The notes beneath the pieces were generated by a model, which had not been told where the DNA came from, did not search any database, and was given only the letters and a program-made list of their open reading frames with translations. 64,000 bases of DNA from Rhodospirillales bacterium BBD 1991-14 (GTDB taxonomy: Bacteria; Pseudomonadota; Alphaproteobacteria; Kiloniellales; Kiloniellaceae), in NCBI GenBank assembly GCA_001657395.1, contig LYSY01000010.1, positions 62,001-126,000 of the forward strand. Direction: 5' to 3'. A program made the position numbers and the translations under genes. Position 1 is the stretch's first letter, and every line of letters starts with the position of its first letter. This document shows, piece after piece, positions 43,615-53,900 of this stretch.

Positions 43615-46600
43615 TCAGTTCGTGTTGATGGCGCCGGGGGTGATCAGCATGATCTCCGGCTTCTTGCCGCCCGGGGGCGTGTGCGGGCCGCTGCCCCCGC
43701 CTTTCTTCACCACCTGGAACTTGCTGACCTTGCAAAGCGGGCTGTAGGGATTGGCGCTTTCCCCCTCCTTGCAGGCCCGAAGCCTCCAGGTTCCGCTCTC
43801 AAGCGCATGAACGTTGAAGCTGGCGCTGGCGCCGGTCATCTCCCCGGGCAGATGGGCCGAGGTAACCGCCTTCCACTTGCCGTTGCTCAGGCGCTTCGCC
43901 CACTGCAGGGTGTAGTCCTGCCCGGGCTCGACACCGCTCAGGCGGATGTTGCCATTCGTGGCGACGTTTCTGGGCGCCAGGATCTGCAACGGGAAATTGA
44001 CCTTGCCGACCGTCATCGCAACGGGCGCCTTGCGGCACCGAAAGACCGCAGGCACCGACTTCGAGCCGACCTCCTGGCCGTTCTCGTTCAGGAGCCTGAC
44101 GACAAGCGGCCTCGTCTGCTGGGGCGCTGCACCCCCCGTGAAGGCAACACCGGTCCAGGAGACGTCGTAAGGCACGTTCACCGTGGCAAACACGGCAAGC
44201 CCCTCGGCACCAACGCTGAAGGGCACCGGCTCGAGCGTCTCTGCACCCACCTGCATCACGGCCGATCCCGAGAAGGCAGAGCCCTGGCCCACGATCTGAG
44301 CTTTGAGGCCCACCTCGCTGGGGCAGATCATGCCGTTGAGCTCGACCTCTTCAAGCACTTGCGGCTTGGATATCTGCGACACCTTCGGCGCAAAGACAAC
44401 CAGGTTCGGGTTCAAGACGAGTTCCTGCGGGACAGCGTCACCCTCCTGGCCATTGCCGCCCTGCGGCGGACCGGCCCAGTTCGGCTGCCGGCACTGAAGC
44501 GCCGCCGACCGCGAGTCCGAAGCGACTTCCTCACCGTCCTCATCCAACAGCCTGACGCCAAACTGAATCGTCTGCTGGGGCGTGGTAACGCCGGTGATGG
44601 GAACGCCGGTCCAGGAGACGTCATAGGGCAGCTTCACGGAGGTAAAGATGGCAAGCCCATCGGCGCCGACGCTGAACGGCGCCTCGCCGACTTGCTGGCC
44701 ATTCACCTGGACTGCTGCAGTGCCCGAGAAGGCGGAGCCCTGACCCGTGATCTGGGCGCTCAGGTTCACCGCCACCGGGCAGAGACTGCCGTTGAACACG
44801 GCTTCTTCGACCACCTCGGGGTCCGAGAGCCCCGACACCTCCGGCGGCAAAGCAACCAGATCGGGGATCAGCACTGCCTCCACCGGCTCTTGCGCTGTCC
44901 GCAGCGGCTTGCGGAAGTCGCTGAACTTGCAGCCCTGCGTTTCACCGGCGGTGCAGACCTCCAGCCGCCAGAAACGCGACCCGGTCAGCGCCGCCATCGG
45001 GAAGCTCTGGCTGAGGCCTGACATGGCCGTCGGCAGTTCGGCGGACTCGAAGATCTCGTAGACTCCGCCGCTCCGGCGGAAGAACCGCAGGGTGTAGTCC
45101 GCACCCGGCAAGCCGCCGGCCAGGCGGATTCCGTCGTCGGCCTCGCCCGCACGGATCTGCCCCTTGGGCGACACGATGTCAAAGGCCGTGGAGCGGCAGG
45201 ACAGGTCCTTGGTGATCCGCGATTGGGCCAGAATCTCGCCGTCGGGGGCGACGGCAACCAGGCTGTACTTGATGCTCTGGGTGGTCGCCGGTTTGTTCTC
45301 CCAGGACAGTTCATGGTCGACTTTGTAGACCTCGCCCTTGCCAGCCTCGAAGTCGTAGGGGGTTTCCAGAAGCGGCTGGCTGTCCGCGGCCACCCAGACC
45401 GTGCCGCTGGAACCATCCGCCTGCGCGATGACGGTTCCGGTCAGACGCACCCGCCCGGGACAGACCTTGTTCTGGTGCACAATCTCTTCCGTCACGGAAA
45501 TCGCCTGGATCAGGCTCTCCGGCGGTTCGGGGACGCGGCAGGTAAAGGTTTCGCTGTGGGCCTTGGAGGCCACCTTCTGGCCACTTTGGTTGTAAACGTC
45601 GAGGGTCATTGCGACGATCCTCTGCGGCGCCTGATCGCTGGCTGCAGCCGCCGCCTCGGTACCGATGGAACCCTGCTGCCAGGAAACCTCGCCGGAGCGC
45701 AGGAGGGTATAGGTCTCCTCGCCCGAAATGCTGTAATCCTCGTAGTCTCTCGGCGCGCCTTCAATGCCGATGGAAGCTCTGCCCGAGTAAGCGCCTTTGC
45801 CCGTTAGCTTGCCGGCGACCATGTACTTCTCGGGACACATGAAGCCCTTGTGCAGGACCTCCGTCACCACGCCGACGCTCAGCTCAGGCACCGGCGGCAC
45901 AGCGGTCTCGACGGTTGTCGGCCCGCCCTGGCAGTCCACCTCGTAATCGGCCCAGCCGGTCTGGAAGTTCTGGGCTTCGCCGATGATGCGGACTTTGCCG
46001 CTGGTCCCGTTCTCCAACTCGATCGAGAAGATGTGTTCAAAACTCGCCGACTTGCCGCCGCCCGTCTTGACGCTCTTCACAGCGCTCTTCTGGCCGCCGC
46101 TGTCGTGGTAGCGGAACGTGACGGTGGTGTTCGGGTCGAGGGAGGTGACACTTCCGTTCAGGCGGAGTTCGCAGGTGCCCCCGACCATGGCCGTCTGCAC
46201 CACCTCGGCCTCCAGGCTGGCGTCTGTGACAGCGAACTCAGGGGAGGCCTGACAGGTAACGTCAACAGTTCGGAGCGCCGCGACCTCCTGCGGAATAGGC
46301 ACTCCGGACGGGCCGGACATCTCGTAGTCCAGCGATGACTGCACATGGATCTGGATCGTGCGGTGCTGGCCGAAGATCTGCTGGTTGCTCAGCCCGTCGT
46401 CCCGCATGAGCCCGGCATGCAGATTACAGGCCGCGACGGCAAAGTCGGCATAGGCCTGCTTGCTGATCGTAAAGGGAAAGCTCTCCTTCACACTGGAGGG
46501 ACGCGGGATGGAGTAGCTCTTGGACTGACCGCTCTCTTCAAAGCCCGTAACGTTCTGGATCTTTGCATTCTGAGGGCCGGCCGCAGGTTGGACCACGACC

Positions 46601-46905
46601 GCAAGGAGCGGATGGGCACTCCAATCCTTGATGCCCCCCAAGACGCCGGCGTCCAGGTCGACTTCGATTGTGCCGTTGATGGCGTAGCTTTGACTGGCGA
46701 CGACGCCGATGTAGTTCGAGCCATCGCTTGCCACGACAATCGGCAGGCTGCTCACCCAGGTGATTTCGCTGTCTGCCTTGTCGGCGGCAGGGGCCGGCGC
46801 GGCCGCCGCGAGGACGGCGCCGAACACCGTGAGGGTCAGCAGGGTGCGGCGGGCGAAAGGCTCAGCCAGACAGCCGGCACCGCTGAAAGGATTGATGAGA
46901 CGCAT
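43615..46905 (-). CDS. Large exported modular Cys-paired protein P1
   Basis: This 1096-residue protein of unknown function has a signal peptide (residues ~1-41), N domain (C160/C218), A domain (C245/C325), C modules with pairs C357/C456, C482/C570, C709/C805 and C861/C957, F modules C651/C659 and C1045/C1058, and a C-tail ending ITPGAINTN. C modules share GFMCP/VCP/LCP/ICP starts, an LSW/VSW strand in the middle and a TFTC/LQC-type end. The last two C modules are close copies of each other. ATG 46905 follows GGAG by 8 nt. A shared 57-bp element lies 213-268 bp upstream. Confidence 0.85.
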   Translation of the reverse strand: MRLINPFSGAGCLAEPFARRTLLTLTVFGAVLAAAAPAPAADKADSEITWVSSLPIVVASDGSNYIGVVASQSYAINGTIEVDLDAGVLGGIKDWSAHPLLAVVVQPAAGPQNAKIQNVTGFEESGQSKSYSIPRPSSVKESFPFTISKQAYADFAVAACNLHAGLMRDDGLSNQQIFGQHRTIQIHVQSSLDYEMSGPSGVPIPQEVAALRTVDVTCQASPEFAVTDASLEAEVVQTAMVGGTCELRLNGSVTSLDPNTTVTFRYHDSGGQKSAVKSVKTGGGKSASFEHIFSIELENGTSGKVRIIGEAQNFQTGWADYEVDCQGGPTTVETAVPPVPELSVGVVTEVLHKGFMCPEKYMVAGKLTGKGAYSGRASIGIEGAPRDYEDYSISGEETYTLLRSGEVSWQQGSIGTEAAAAASDQAPQRIVAMTLDVYNQSGQKVASKAHSETFTCRVPEPPESLIQAISVTEEIVHQNKVCPGRVRLTGTVIAQADGSSGTVWVAADSQPLLETPYDFEAGKGEVYKVDHELSWENKPATTQSIKYSLVAVAPDGEILAQSRITKDLSCRSTAFDIVSPKGQIRAGEADDGIRLAGGLPGADYTLRFFRRSGGVYEIFESAELPTAMSGLSQSFPMAALTGSRFWRLEVCTAGETQGCKFSDFRKPLRTAQEPVEAVLIPDLVALPPEVSGLSDPEVVEEAVFNGSLCPVAVNLSAQITGQGSAFSGTAAVQVNGQQVGEAPFSVGADGLAIFTSVKLPYDVSWTGVPITGVTTPQQTIQFGVRLLDEDGEEVASDSRSAALQCRQPNWAGPPQGGNGQEGDAVPQELVLNPNLVVFAPKVSQISKPQVLEEVELNGMICPSEVGLKAQIVGQGSAFSGSAVMQVGAETLEPVPFSVGAEGLAVFATVNVPYDVSWTGVAFTGGAAPQQTRPLVVRLLNENGQEVGSKSVPAVFRCRKAPVAMTVGKVNFPLQILAPRNVATNGNIRLSGVEPGQDYTLQWAKRLSNGKWKAVTSAHLPGEMTGASASFNVHALESGTWRLRACKEGESANPYSPLCKVSKFQVVKKGGGSGPHTPPGGKKPEIMLITPGAINTN

Positions 46906-47117
46906 GGCCCAGTCTCCGTATCGGTTCGTTTGCGTTCTTCGGGCCGGCGGTGTGGCCATCCCCCGTGGGTCGTCAGGGGGAGAAAGCGGGTTCAGTCAAA
47001 ACCTTGCATTGTAGACAGTGGTCACCGTAGTGCGTGGCGACGGCGCCATTGGCCGGCGCCGACGACAACCGCCCGAGGCCCATCAGGGCCGCGGGCAGAG
47101 TTTCGCCAGCCGTGGGT

Positions 47118-47173
47118 TACAGCCTGGGCACATCAAGGGGAACCTGCGAAACCGCACTACCACCATGCGGCTT
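47118..47173 (-). promoter_or_regulatory. Shared 57-bp element, copy A (upstream of P1)
   Basis: Plus-strand view: TACAGCC, 15 bp, GAACCTGCGAAACCGCA, then A at the third following base and ATGC six bases later. On the minus strand this gives two tandem octamers (GCGGTTTC, GCAGGTTC), 15 bp, then GGCTGTA, so a promoter with -10-like GGCTGTA and an activator site at -35 is possible. Confidence 0.7.
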
Positions 47174-47262
47174 CACACGCTCAACAGACTGACGCCCGCG
47201 TAGCTGCCGTAATGACTAGGAAATATGTCGGAACATGCGGCGCCGGCGACCGGCCCGGGGTG

Positions 47263-47285
47263 CCGGGCCCGCGTTGCGGGCCCGG
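47263..47285 (-). terminator. Hairpin after P2
   Basis: CCGGGCCCGC-GTT-GCGGGCCCGG forms a perfect 10-bp stem with a 3-nt loop, 10 bp after the P2 stop. No T run follows on the minus strand, but the stem strength and place suggest a terminator. Confidence 0.65.
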
Positions 47286-47294
47286 CCTGGCGCC

Positions 47295-50200
47295 CTAGTT
47301 CACCTTGATCGCGCCGGGGGTGATGATCCTGATCTCCGGCTCCTGGCCGCCCTGACCGGCACCCGCGCCCCGGGCCCGCGCCAGCGTGAAGTCGCTGGTC
47401 TTGCAGGCCCTGCGGTCCGCACCGGCAGGACAGACCTCGAGGCGCCAGTCCGTCGCACTGCGCAGGGTGCTCAGCCGGAGCAGCCGGCGGTTGCCGTCCA
47501 TGCTCTGCGGCAGGCCGGCGAGGCGCACCAGCCTGTAGCGTCCCTTGTCCTTGCGGTAGAAGCGCAAGGTGTATCCGCCCTCAGGCACCATGCCGGACAG
47601 GCGGATCTCCGCCCGCGGCCCCGGACGCAGCCGGCCCTTCGGTGCAAGGATCGCGAAGCTGACCGGCGCCGTTGCGATCTGGCCGACGACAGGCACCTGC
47701 GTCCGGCCCCGCTGCCTTTGACCCTGCTGCCGGTGCCCGGGCGCCGCCTCGGTACCGATGCCGCCCAGCGCCAACCCGCCGCGAGAGGCCGGGTCGGGCG
47801 TAGTGGGGCCGAAGTTCGACCCTTTGCTGTTGTTGCCGGCCTGGGCCTGGCCCGTCTTATGACAATGAAACACCTCGGAGCCCGACTGCGAGGCTATTTC
47901 GTTGCCGTCGGCGTCCAGGACAGAGAGGTGAAACTGGACACCCTGCTGTGCATCCGCTTCTGTGTTGTTCCAGAAAAGCTGGTGCGGCCTGGCCACACGG
48001 TAGCTTCCCGCCGCGGTGACACTGTAGGGCTCCGGAGCCATCTGCCCGGCGCCGGTCGCAAGGATCGCCGTACCGCTGGCGTCGATCCCATCTCCGGCCA
48101 ACAGGCCAACGATCTCTATTTCCACTGGGCAGGTCATGCCGTTGCGCACCGCATTCCTCAGCACCCGCGATTCCAGCCCGGCTATCTTCGGCGCTGGAAG
48201 CTGGAAATCACTGGTCCGGCACGCCGCCGCGATCTGCCCCACCGGACAAACACGCAGTTGCCAGAAGGGCCCCCCGGTCAGGGCCGCCAGCGGAAAAGTC
48301 TGGCTGGTGCCCGACATGGTCTTCGGCAAACTAACGGACTGGGCCGGCGCAATTTGGCTCTCACCGAGCTTGCGGAAGAAATGCAGATTATAGTCGCCGT
48401 TGTACAGTCCACCGCTGGAAAGGCGGATTTCACCGGTCTCGCCTGCAGCCAACTGGCCCTTGGGCGCCTCGACGGTGAAGTCGAGGGTGTCCAAATCGCG
48501 ACAGGTCATGAGCTGCGACTGCGACTTCGAGTGGATCACGTTACCCCCGGCGTCCTGAAGAACCATCCGGTAATCGAGGGTCTGCTGTGATCCGCCCACA
48601 CCCTGCCAGGAGAAGTCATGCAATGCTTCAACGATGAACGTATCGATACCGCCGATGTTCCCGCTGTCTGCACCCGCCTCGAGGCTGTAGGGGTGCTGCG
48701 TCACCTGACCGTTCTGCGAATAGAGAAAGGCGGTGCCGGTTGCGGCGTCGCCGGTGTTGGTAATCTCAGCCTTTATCCGGACCACCGTCGGGCAGGCCAT
48801 GCCGTTGTGGACGGCTTCCTTATGATCTCCGGCAGCAAGAAAACCGATCTTCGGTGCATCCGGGTCAACCGGAGTCCGCAAGGGCAACTGAAAGCTGCTG
48901 ACCTTGCAGGCGAACTGCCCCTGGCCGGGCAGGCAGACCTGCAGCCGCCAGAAACGCGATCCGCTCAACGCCGAGAGGGCGAAGCTTTTGGTCTGGCCGG
49001 ACATGCTGTCCGGCAACTCGTCGGAGCTCAGCGGTTCATAGACGCTATCGGGCCGGCGATAGAAGAAGCGCAGGTTGTACTCGGCACCTTCCAGGCCGCC
49101 TGACAGACGGATCTCGCGCTGATCCACCCCTCCGGGAAGCCGTCCGCCGGGCGAGACGATCTCGAAGTCCATCGGGGTCGCACTGCGGCAAGCGACCGGA
49201 AAGGAGTCTGTCAGGGAATCGACCTTCTGCCCGCCGGCGTTGTAAACCGACAGGGCAAGCTGAACAAAGCGCCCGCTCGACGTGGCGCTCTGCCAGGAGA
49301 GCTGGTACATGCCGCTGACCATGACGAACTCGTCGTCATCGACATCAAAGGGCATCTCGGCCACCTGAGCCGTGCCGCCTCCCGCACCGACGCCCAGCGT
49401 CACTTCGCCAGCGGCCTTACCACGGCCCTTCAGCATGCCGGTGGCCTTGAACTCCACCGGACAGGCCATACCGTCGATCATCATCTCCCGGCGCACAGCG
49501 AGGTCGAGATTGGTCGGCTGGGGCGGCAAGAGAGCCTCCACGGTCTGAGACTGCTGGTCGCAGGTCTGGTAGACAACATCGTCGGAATCGAACATCGGGT
49601 CGACTCCGACGATACGGATCTTGCCGCTCTTGGCCTCTTCGAAAATGGCCGGAAAGCTGTGCTCGAACTCGACGGTCTTCTCATGCTCGGGCAGGAAGAC
49701 GGACTTGACTCCGCTTAGCTCGCCGCTGTCGGCAACGTAGCGGAACCTGAAGGTCCGGTTGTTCTCCGAAGCCTCACGCGCAGTGATCGCGCCGCGCAGA
49801 TTGAGGGAACAGCTTGTCATGCTGGTCTGCGTGACGTTGACGCTCAGTGCGACGTCCTCGATGGGGTGCAGTTCGGGTTCCAGATCTGCCGCTGTGAGCG
49901 CATTGGGGTCCCGCTCGCAGATCACATCGAACTTGCCCCGGTCGTGCGGCGTCCAGGCTTCGGGGGGCGGTACGGTGCCGATTCCGCCGGCATAGCGCTC
50001 GAAGGTAACCGCCGTGCGCATTTCCAGCGTGACAGTCCGCTCGTTAGCGAAGATCTGAGAATCGGACATGCCCTGCTTACGCAGGTTGTTTGCATGGATG
50101 TTGCAAGCCGCCACCACATGGCTCTTCCAGAGAGAGTGAGGGACGTTGAATGCGGCGGTGCCCTCGACCAACTGTGGTCTGTCACCTACTGGGTAGGTCT

Positions 50201-50621
50201 TGGCGCTGCCGTAATCGTAGAAGGGCGTAGTGGAGCCCTGAATCTGAATCAGGATCGGCCACATCTTCCATGATTTGATCCAACCGCCGTTGGATGGGTC
50301 CAGTTCCAGAGAAGCCACACCTTTAATCGGCGGCAAAGTCTCCGCCGTGTCTGTGTACTCATTGCCATTGCTGGCAACCCGGATCTCCGGCACCGACATG
50401 GACACGATCTCGGTCTGGCCCGATTTGGTATCAGCGGCCGCAGATCCTGCCATGGCAACCACGACCACTGCGGCGGCGGCCGTCAGCACGCAGTGCCGCG
50501 CCTTGGAGTGACGAAGGCCAGAAATTGAGGCGCCATCACAACACGGCCCGTCACGGCCGGCGCGGCGGGCGAAGGACTTCGGCGGACAGCCGGCACCGCC
50601 GAGAGAGTTCATGAGACGCAT
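47295..50621 (-). CDS. Large exported modular Cys-paired protein P2
   Basis: The 1108-residue protein has a long N-terminal export region (hydrophobic core ~45-62), N domain (C173/C235), A domain (C271/C354), then alternating modules: C (C387/C478), F (C563/C572), C (C610/C707), F (C792/C801), C (C831/C920), a Gln/Gly-rich linker (~921-980), a final F (C1064/C1073) and the tail IITPGAIKVN. F modules start with a xxAPKGxL-type strand, then EIRLSGG, YxLRFF and FWRLxVC. The alternating C/F order differs from P3. Unknown function; probably periplasmic or surface-bound. The start follows GGAG by 8 nt as in P1. Confidence 0.85.
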   Translation of the reverse strand: MRLMNSLGGAGCPPKSFARRAGRDGPCCDGASISGLRHSKARHCVLTAAAAVVVVAMAGSAAADTKSGQTEIVSMSVPEIRVASNGNEYTDTAETLPPIKGVASLELDPSNGGWIKSWKMWPILIQIQGSTTPFYDYGSAKTYPVGDRPQLVEGTAAFNVPHSLWKSHVVAACNIHANNLRKQGMSDSQIFANERTVTLEMRTAVTFERYAGGIGTVPPPEAWTPHDRGKFDVICERDPNALTAADLEPELHPIEDVALSVNVTQTSMTSCSLNLRGAITAREASENNRTFRFRYVADSGELSGVKSVFLPEHEKTVEFEHSFPAIFEEAKSGKIRIVGVDPMFDSDDVVYQTCDQQSQTVEALLPPQPTNLDLAVRREMMIDGMACPVEFKATGMLKGRGKAAGEVTLGVGAGGGTAQVAEMPFDVDDDEFVMVSGMYQLSWQSATSSGRFVQLALSVYNAGGQKVDSLTDSFPVACRSATPMDFEIVSPGGRLPGGVDQREIRLSGGLEGAEYNLRFFYRRPDSVYEPLSSDELPDSMSGQTKSFALSALSGSRFWRLQVCLPGQGQFACKVSSFQLPLRTPVDPDAPKIGFLAAGDHKEAVHNGMACPTVVRIKAEITNTGDAATGTAFLYSQNGQVTQHPYSLEAGADSGNIGGIDTFIVEALHDFSWQGVGGSQQTLDYRMVLQDAGGNVIHSKSQSQLMTCRDLDTLDFTVEAPKGQLAAGETGEIRLSSGGLYNGDYNLHFFRKLGESQIAPAQSVSLPKTMSGTSQTFPLAALTGGPFWQLRVCPVGQIAAACRTSDFQLPAPKIAGLESRVLRNAVRNGMTCPVEIEIVGLLAGDGIDASGTAILATGAGQMAPEPYSVTAAGSYRVARPHQLFWNNTEADAQQGVQFHLSVLDADGNEIASQSGSEVFHCHKTGQAQAGNNSKGSNFGPTTPDPASRGGLALGGIGTEAAPGHRQQGQRQRGRTQVPVVGQIATAPVSFAILAPKGRLRPGPRAEIRLSGMVPEGGYTLRFYRKDKGRYRLVRLAGLPQSMDGNRRLLRLSTLRSATDWRLEVCPAGADRRACKTSDFTLARARGAGAGQGGQEPEIRIITPGAIKVN

Positions 50622-50716
50622 GGCCCGGTCTCCATATCGGTTCGCGTTCCTTGGCTTGGCCGGCGGCATAGCCATCCCTCATGGCGGGCCTGCACAGCAT
50701 TCTGCGGAGGGTGAGG

Positions 50717-50773
50717 TACAGCCAAAGCCTGCGCGCCGGAACCCGCGGAACCGCACAACAGGCATGCAGGTTC
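50717..50773 (-). promoter_or_regulatory. Shared 57-bp element, copy B (upstream of P2)
   Basis: Plus-strand view: TACAGCC, 15 bp, GAACCCGCGGAACCGCA, then A at the third following base and ATGC at the usual place. It ends 96 bp upstream of the P2 start. Spacing is identical to copies A, C, D and E. Confidence 0.7.
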
Positions 50774-50851
50774 GCCCTGACGCAGCGTCAGGCTTTGCCG
50801 ATTGGGAAGGGTTAATCATGCCGCCGGGCGGACGTGGCCCGAAAGAAACGA

Positions 50852-50883
50852 GGGGCGGCCGTGCGCTCCGGCACGGCCGCCCC
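50852..50883 (-). terminator. Terminator of P3
   Basis: A perfect 13-bp stem, GGGGCGGCCGTGC with GCACGGCCGCCCC and a 6-nt loop, lies 79 bp after the P3 stop. On the minus strand it is followed by TCGTTTCTTTC, moderately T-rich. Confidence 0.75.
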
Positions 50884-50962
50884 TTCCCTAACACTTACAA
50901 TTGGAGTGGCTTCACAGGGTCGGACGGAACCGCAAAGGGCTTCCGTCCGATCATGATCCGCC

Positions 50963-53900
50963 CTAGTTGCCGAGGCCCGGCAGGATGAAGACCTTGGCTT
51001 CACCCAGCGTACCGGGCGCCGCCGGCTTGCCTGCGGCCCCGATCCGCGCGATGCGGAAATCCGAGGTCTTGCAAGCCGTCTTGGCCCTCTTGCTGGCTGG
51101 GCTGCCGGCCGGGCAGACCTCGATGCGCCAGTCGCGGCCGCCGCTCAGGGCCTTCAGATTGAAGGTCGCCGTGCGGCCCGTCATCTGCCGGGGAAGCTGG
51201 GCGGAGCGCACCGACCGGTAGCCGCCCTCGGTCTTGCGATAGAAGCGCAGATCGTACTTGGCGTTGGCCGGGCCACCGGAAAGCTGAATCCGGCCCGCGC
51301 GTACCCGGCCGTTGGGTGCCTGGATCGCGAAAGCCGGACCCGTCTGCAGGGCGAGTTGCCCAACTGCGGCTGGCGTCCGCCCCTGCTGCGCAGTGGGTGT
51401 CGTCGGCTCGCCGGTCGACAGACCGCTGACGACGCGGCGGCTGTCACGGTAAGACTGGCACTCGAAGGTCTTCATTTGCTGCAGGGCACCGACCTGCTCG
51501 CCGAGGGCATTGTGCACAAACATGGTGAATGCCATATCCTGCTCGGTCGCCGTTTCGACGTCCCAGTGCAAATCATACTTGCCGACGAAATTCTTCGTCT
51601 CGTCACCCTCGAAGCTGAAGGGTTTCTCAAGGATCTGGTCGCCGGCGGCCCCCATCGTGATCGTCCCGGAAGCCTTGCCGCGGCCTTCCACGCGGCCGAT
51701 GACGGTGACAGCTACGGGGCAGACGAAGTCCTGATACTGCTCCTCTTTCTCAACCAAGAAGACAAACTTGACGGGCTTTGGCGGCAGAACACTGAGCATA
51801 CCATCGGGCGCGCCGTCGACCTGGCTGCCCGGCGTATACTTGCGGCACTCGAAGGTCTGCCCCTTGGTCAGGCTATCCACTTCGACGCCTTCCGCATTGT
51901 AAAGGCGCAGGGCAAGGCTGACATTGTTTTGGACAGGGTCCTGAACGTTCGCCCAGTTGAGATCGTGTTCGCCCGCGATCGACATTGTTTGACCGTCCTC
52001 GATGCTGTACGGCATCTCTGCCTTGACGACGCCGTTAGCGGTAAGGACCGCAGTGCCAGAGGCAATGCCCTGCCCCTTGAAGACGCCTCCAATGCTGATG
52101 CTCGCCGGGCAGATATGATCATGGAGGAAGACTTCATCGGCCTTGGCAACGGCCGCCAGACCGGTCGCTTTCGGCGGATCAAAGCTGATGGCAAGGTTTG
52201 CAACAGTCACAGCCTTGCAGCTCACCTCCAGAGACCGCTCGACCGAGGCCACGACGCCACCGGTTTTGACGACCCGGAAGGAAAGGTCCATCGTCTTCTT
52301 GGGCGGCGCATCGCCGTTCTGAGGCACGTTGCTCCACTGCACCTCGGGCTCGAAGACGAACGAAAGGTTCTCATTCTCCGTGACGGCGAAGTCAAACTCC
52401 TTCTCCTGCGACTGGGGAATGGCCAGGGGCTGCTCCTGTTCGACGACGAAGACCGCCTGTCCGTTGAAGTCGTCCTGACCGTGGACTCTGCCTCTCAGAA
52501 CCACGCGTTCCGGGCACATATAACCCTGGTACAGCCTTCTCTCACCGGCCCTCATGGAGAGCGACAGAACCGGCGGTGTCGGGTCGTTGGAAACAAACTG
52601 GTCGGGTTTGTCAGCCTCGACGCAACTGACGGTCTGTGTCTTCGTCAGAACGTCGACCGGCTCGCCATTTGCATTTTGCAGAACGAGACCAACGTCGATG
52701 TCCTGCTGCAGCGGCCCATCGATACCCGCCCAGGAAAGACTTTGCACATAGTCGACGGCCTTTGATTCCTTGTCGTCGATGTTAAAGGCGCTCTCCACCC
52801 GCATTACGTTGTTCACTGTCAGGACAGCAGTGCCGGAGGTAGAGCCGCGGCCCTTGAAAACACCTATTATCTTTGCTTCCGCCGGGCAAACGTGGCCCCG
52901 ATAAACGCCCTTCTTGGCGGTCGCCGCCACCTCCAGGTGGACCACCTCCGGCGGCAGCAGAGGCGCCAGACTGTCGATGGGCCTGTCTTCACACTCATAC
53001 TCGAAATCCTTCCAGGCCGAGGTGAAGTTGAGGCTCTCGCCGACGATGCGGATCTTGGCATTCCTCTTCTGACCACGGTTCAATGGATAGTCGTGCTCGA
53101 AGCTGACGCTCCTGTCGTCACTGGTGTTGACGGTCTTCAGGTCGCTCTGGTTGCCCTTGTCATCGACATAGCGGAAGGTCACATCGACGTTCGGCACATT
53201 GGAAATGAGGGTGCCGTTCAACCGCATGCGGCATTTGCCCTGCGAATTGGCCGGATCGATCCCGCGGACGACGACGGCGGCCGCGGTGATGGCGGGCGGA
53301 TCCGGCGGAGGCGGTGCAGATTTCTCGCAATTGACCGTGAACTTGGTCGCGGTCGGCCAGTCCGGGCCGCCAAATCCGAAGACCCACTCGACGCCGCCGT
53401 GCAGCCCGCCAGGAACACTGGTCATTTCATACTCAAGGGCCGTATCGACAGCCACTTCCAGCGAACGATCCTGAGAGAAGATCTGCTCATCCGTCATGCC
53501 AATATGGCGAAGGGTGTCAGCGTGCTTGTTGCAGTAGCTTGTGACGACGCTGGAATAGCTGCTCTGGGGCAGATAGATCTTCTTCTCGCCGAACACTTGA
53601 TCATCGCGTTTGCCGATCGGAAATGTCTTAGCGAACTTGTTCTGCCTGAACTGCTCCCAATCGCTATGCTCCGACCGCATGCGCAACCAGATGCCGAAGC
53701 TCTTCACCCCCCCGCTTCCCTGGGTGTTGAAGTAATACTTGATCTCAGCGAGGAGACCTTGGCCTGGCTGAACATTGGTGTAGTCTGCACCGTTGCTCTT
53801 CACGGTGATCGTCGAGGGGAGCACCTCGCGGACAGCGGCCTTACCGTAGTCCGCCAGCGCCGGACCGCTGGTCAGGGCGGCACCTAGAGCGACCGACAGC

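Larger units (their letters stand above)
46906..47294. other. P1 upstream region
   Basis: This 389-bp gap holds the shared element (copy A, 47118-47173), the hairpin ending P2 (47263-47285), and the P1 leader. No small gene is supported. The first part upstream of the P1 start also resembles the equivalent region of P2 at sequence level. Confidence 0.5.
50622..50962. other. P2 upstream region
   Basis: This 341-bp gap holds shared element copy B (50717-50773) and the P3 terminator hairpin (50852-50883). No small gene is supported. Confidence 0.5.
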
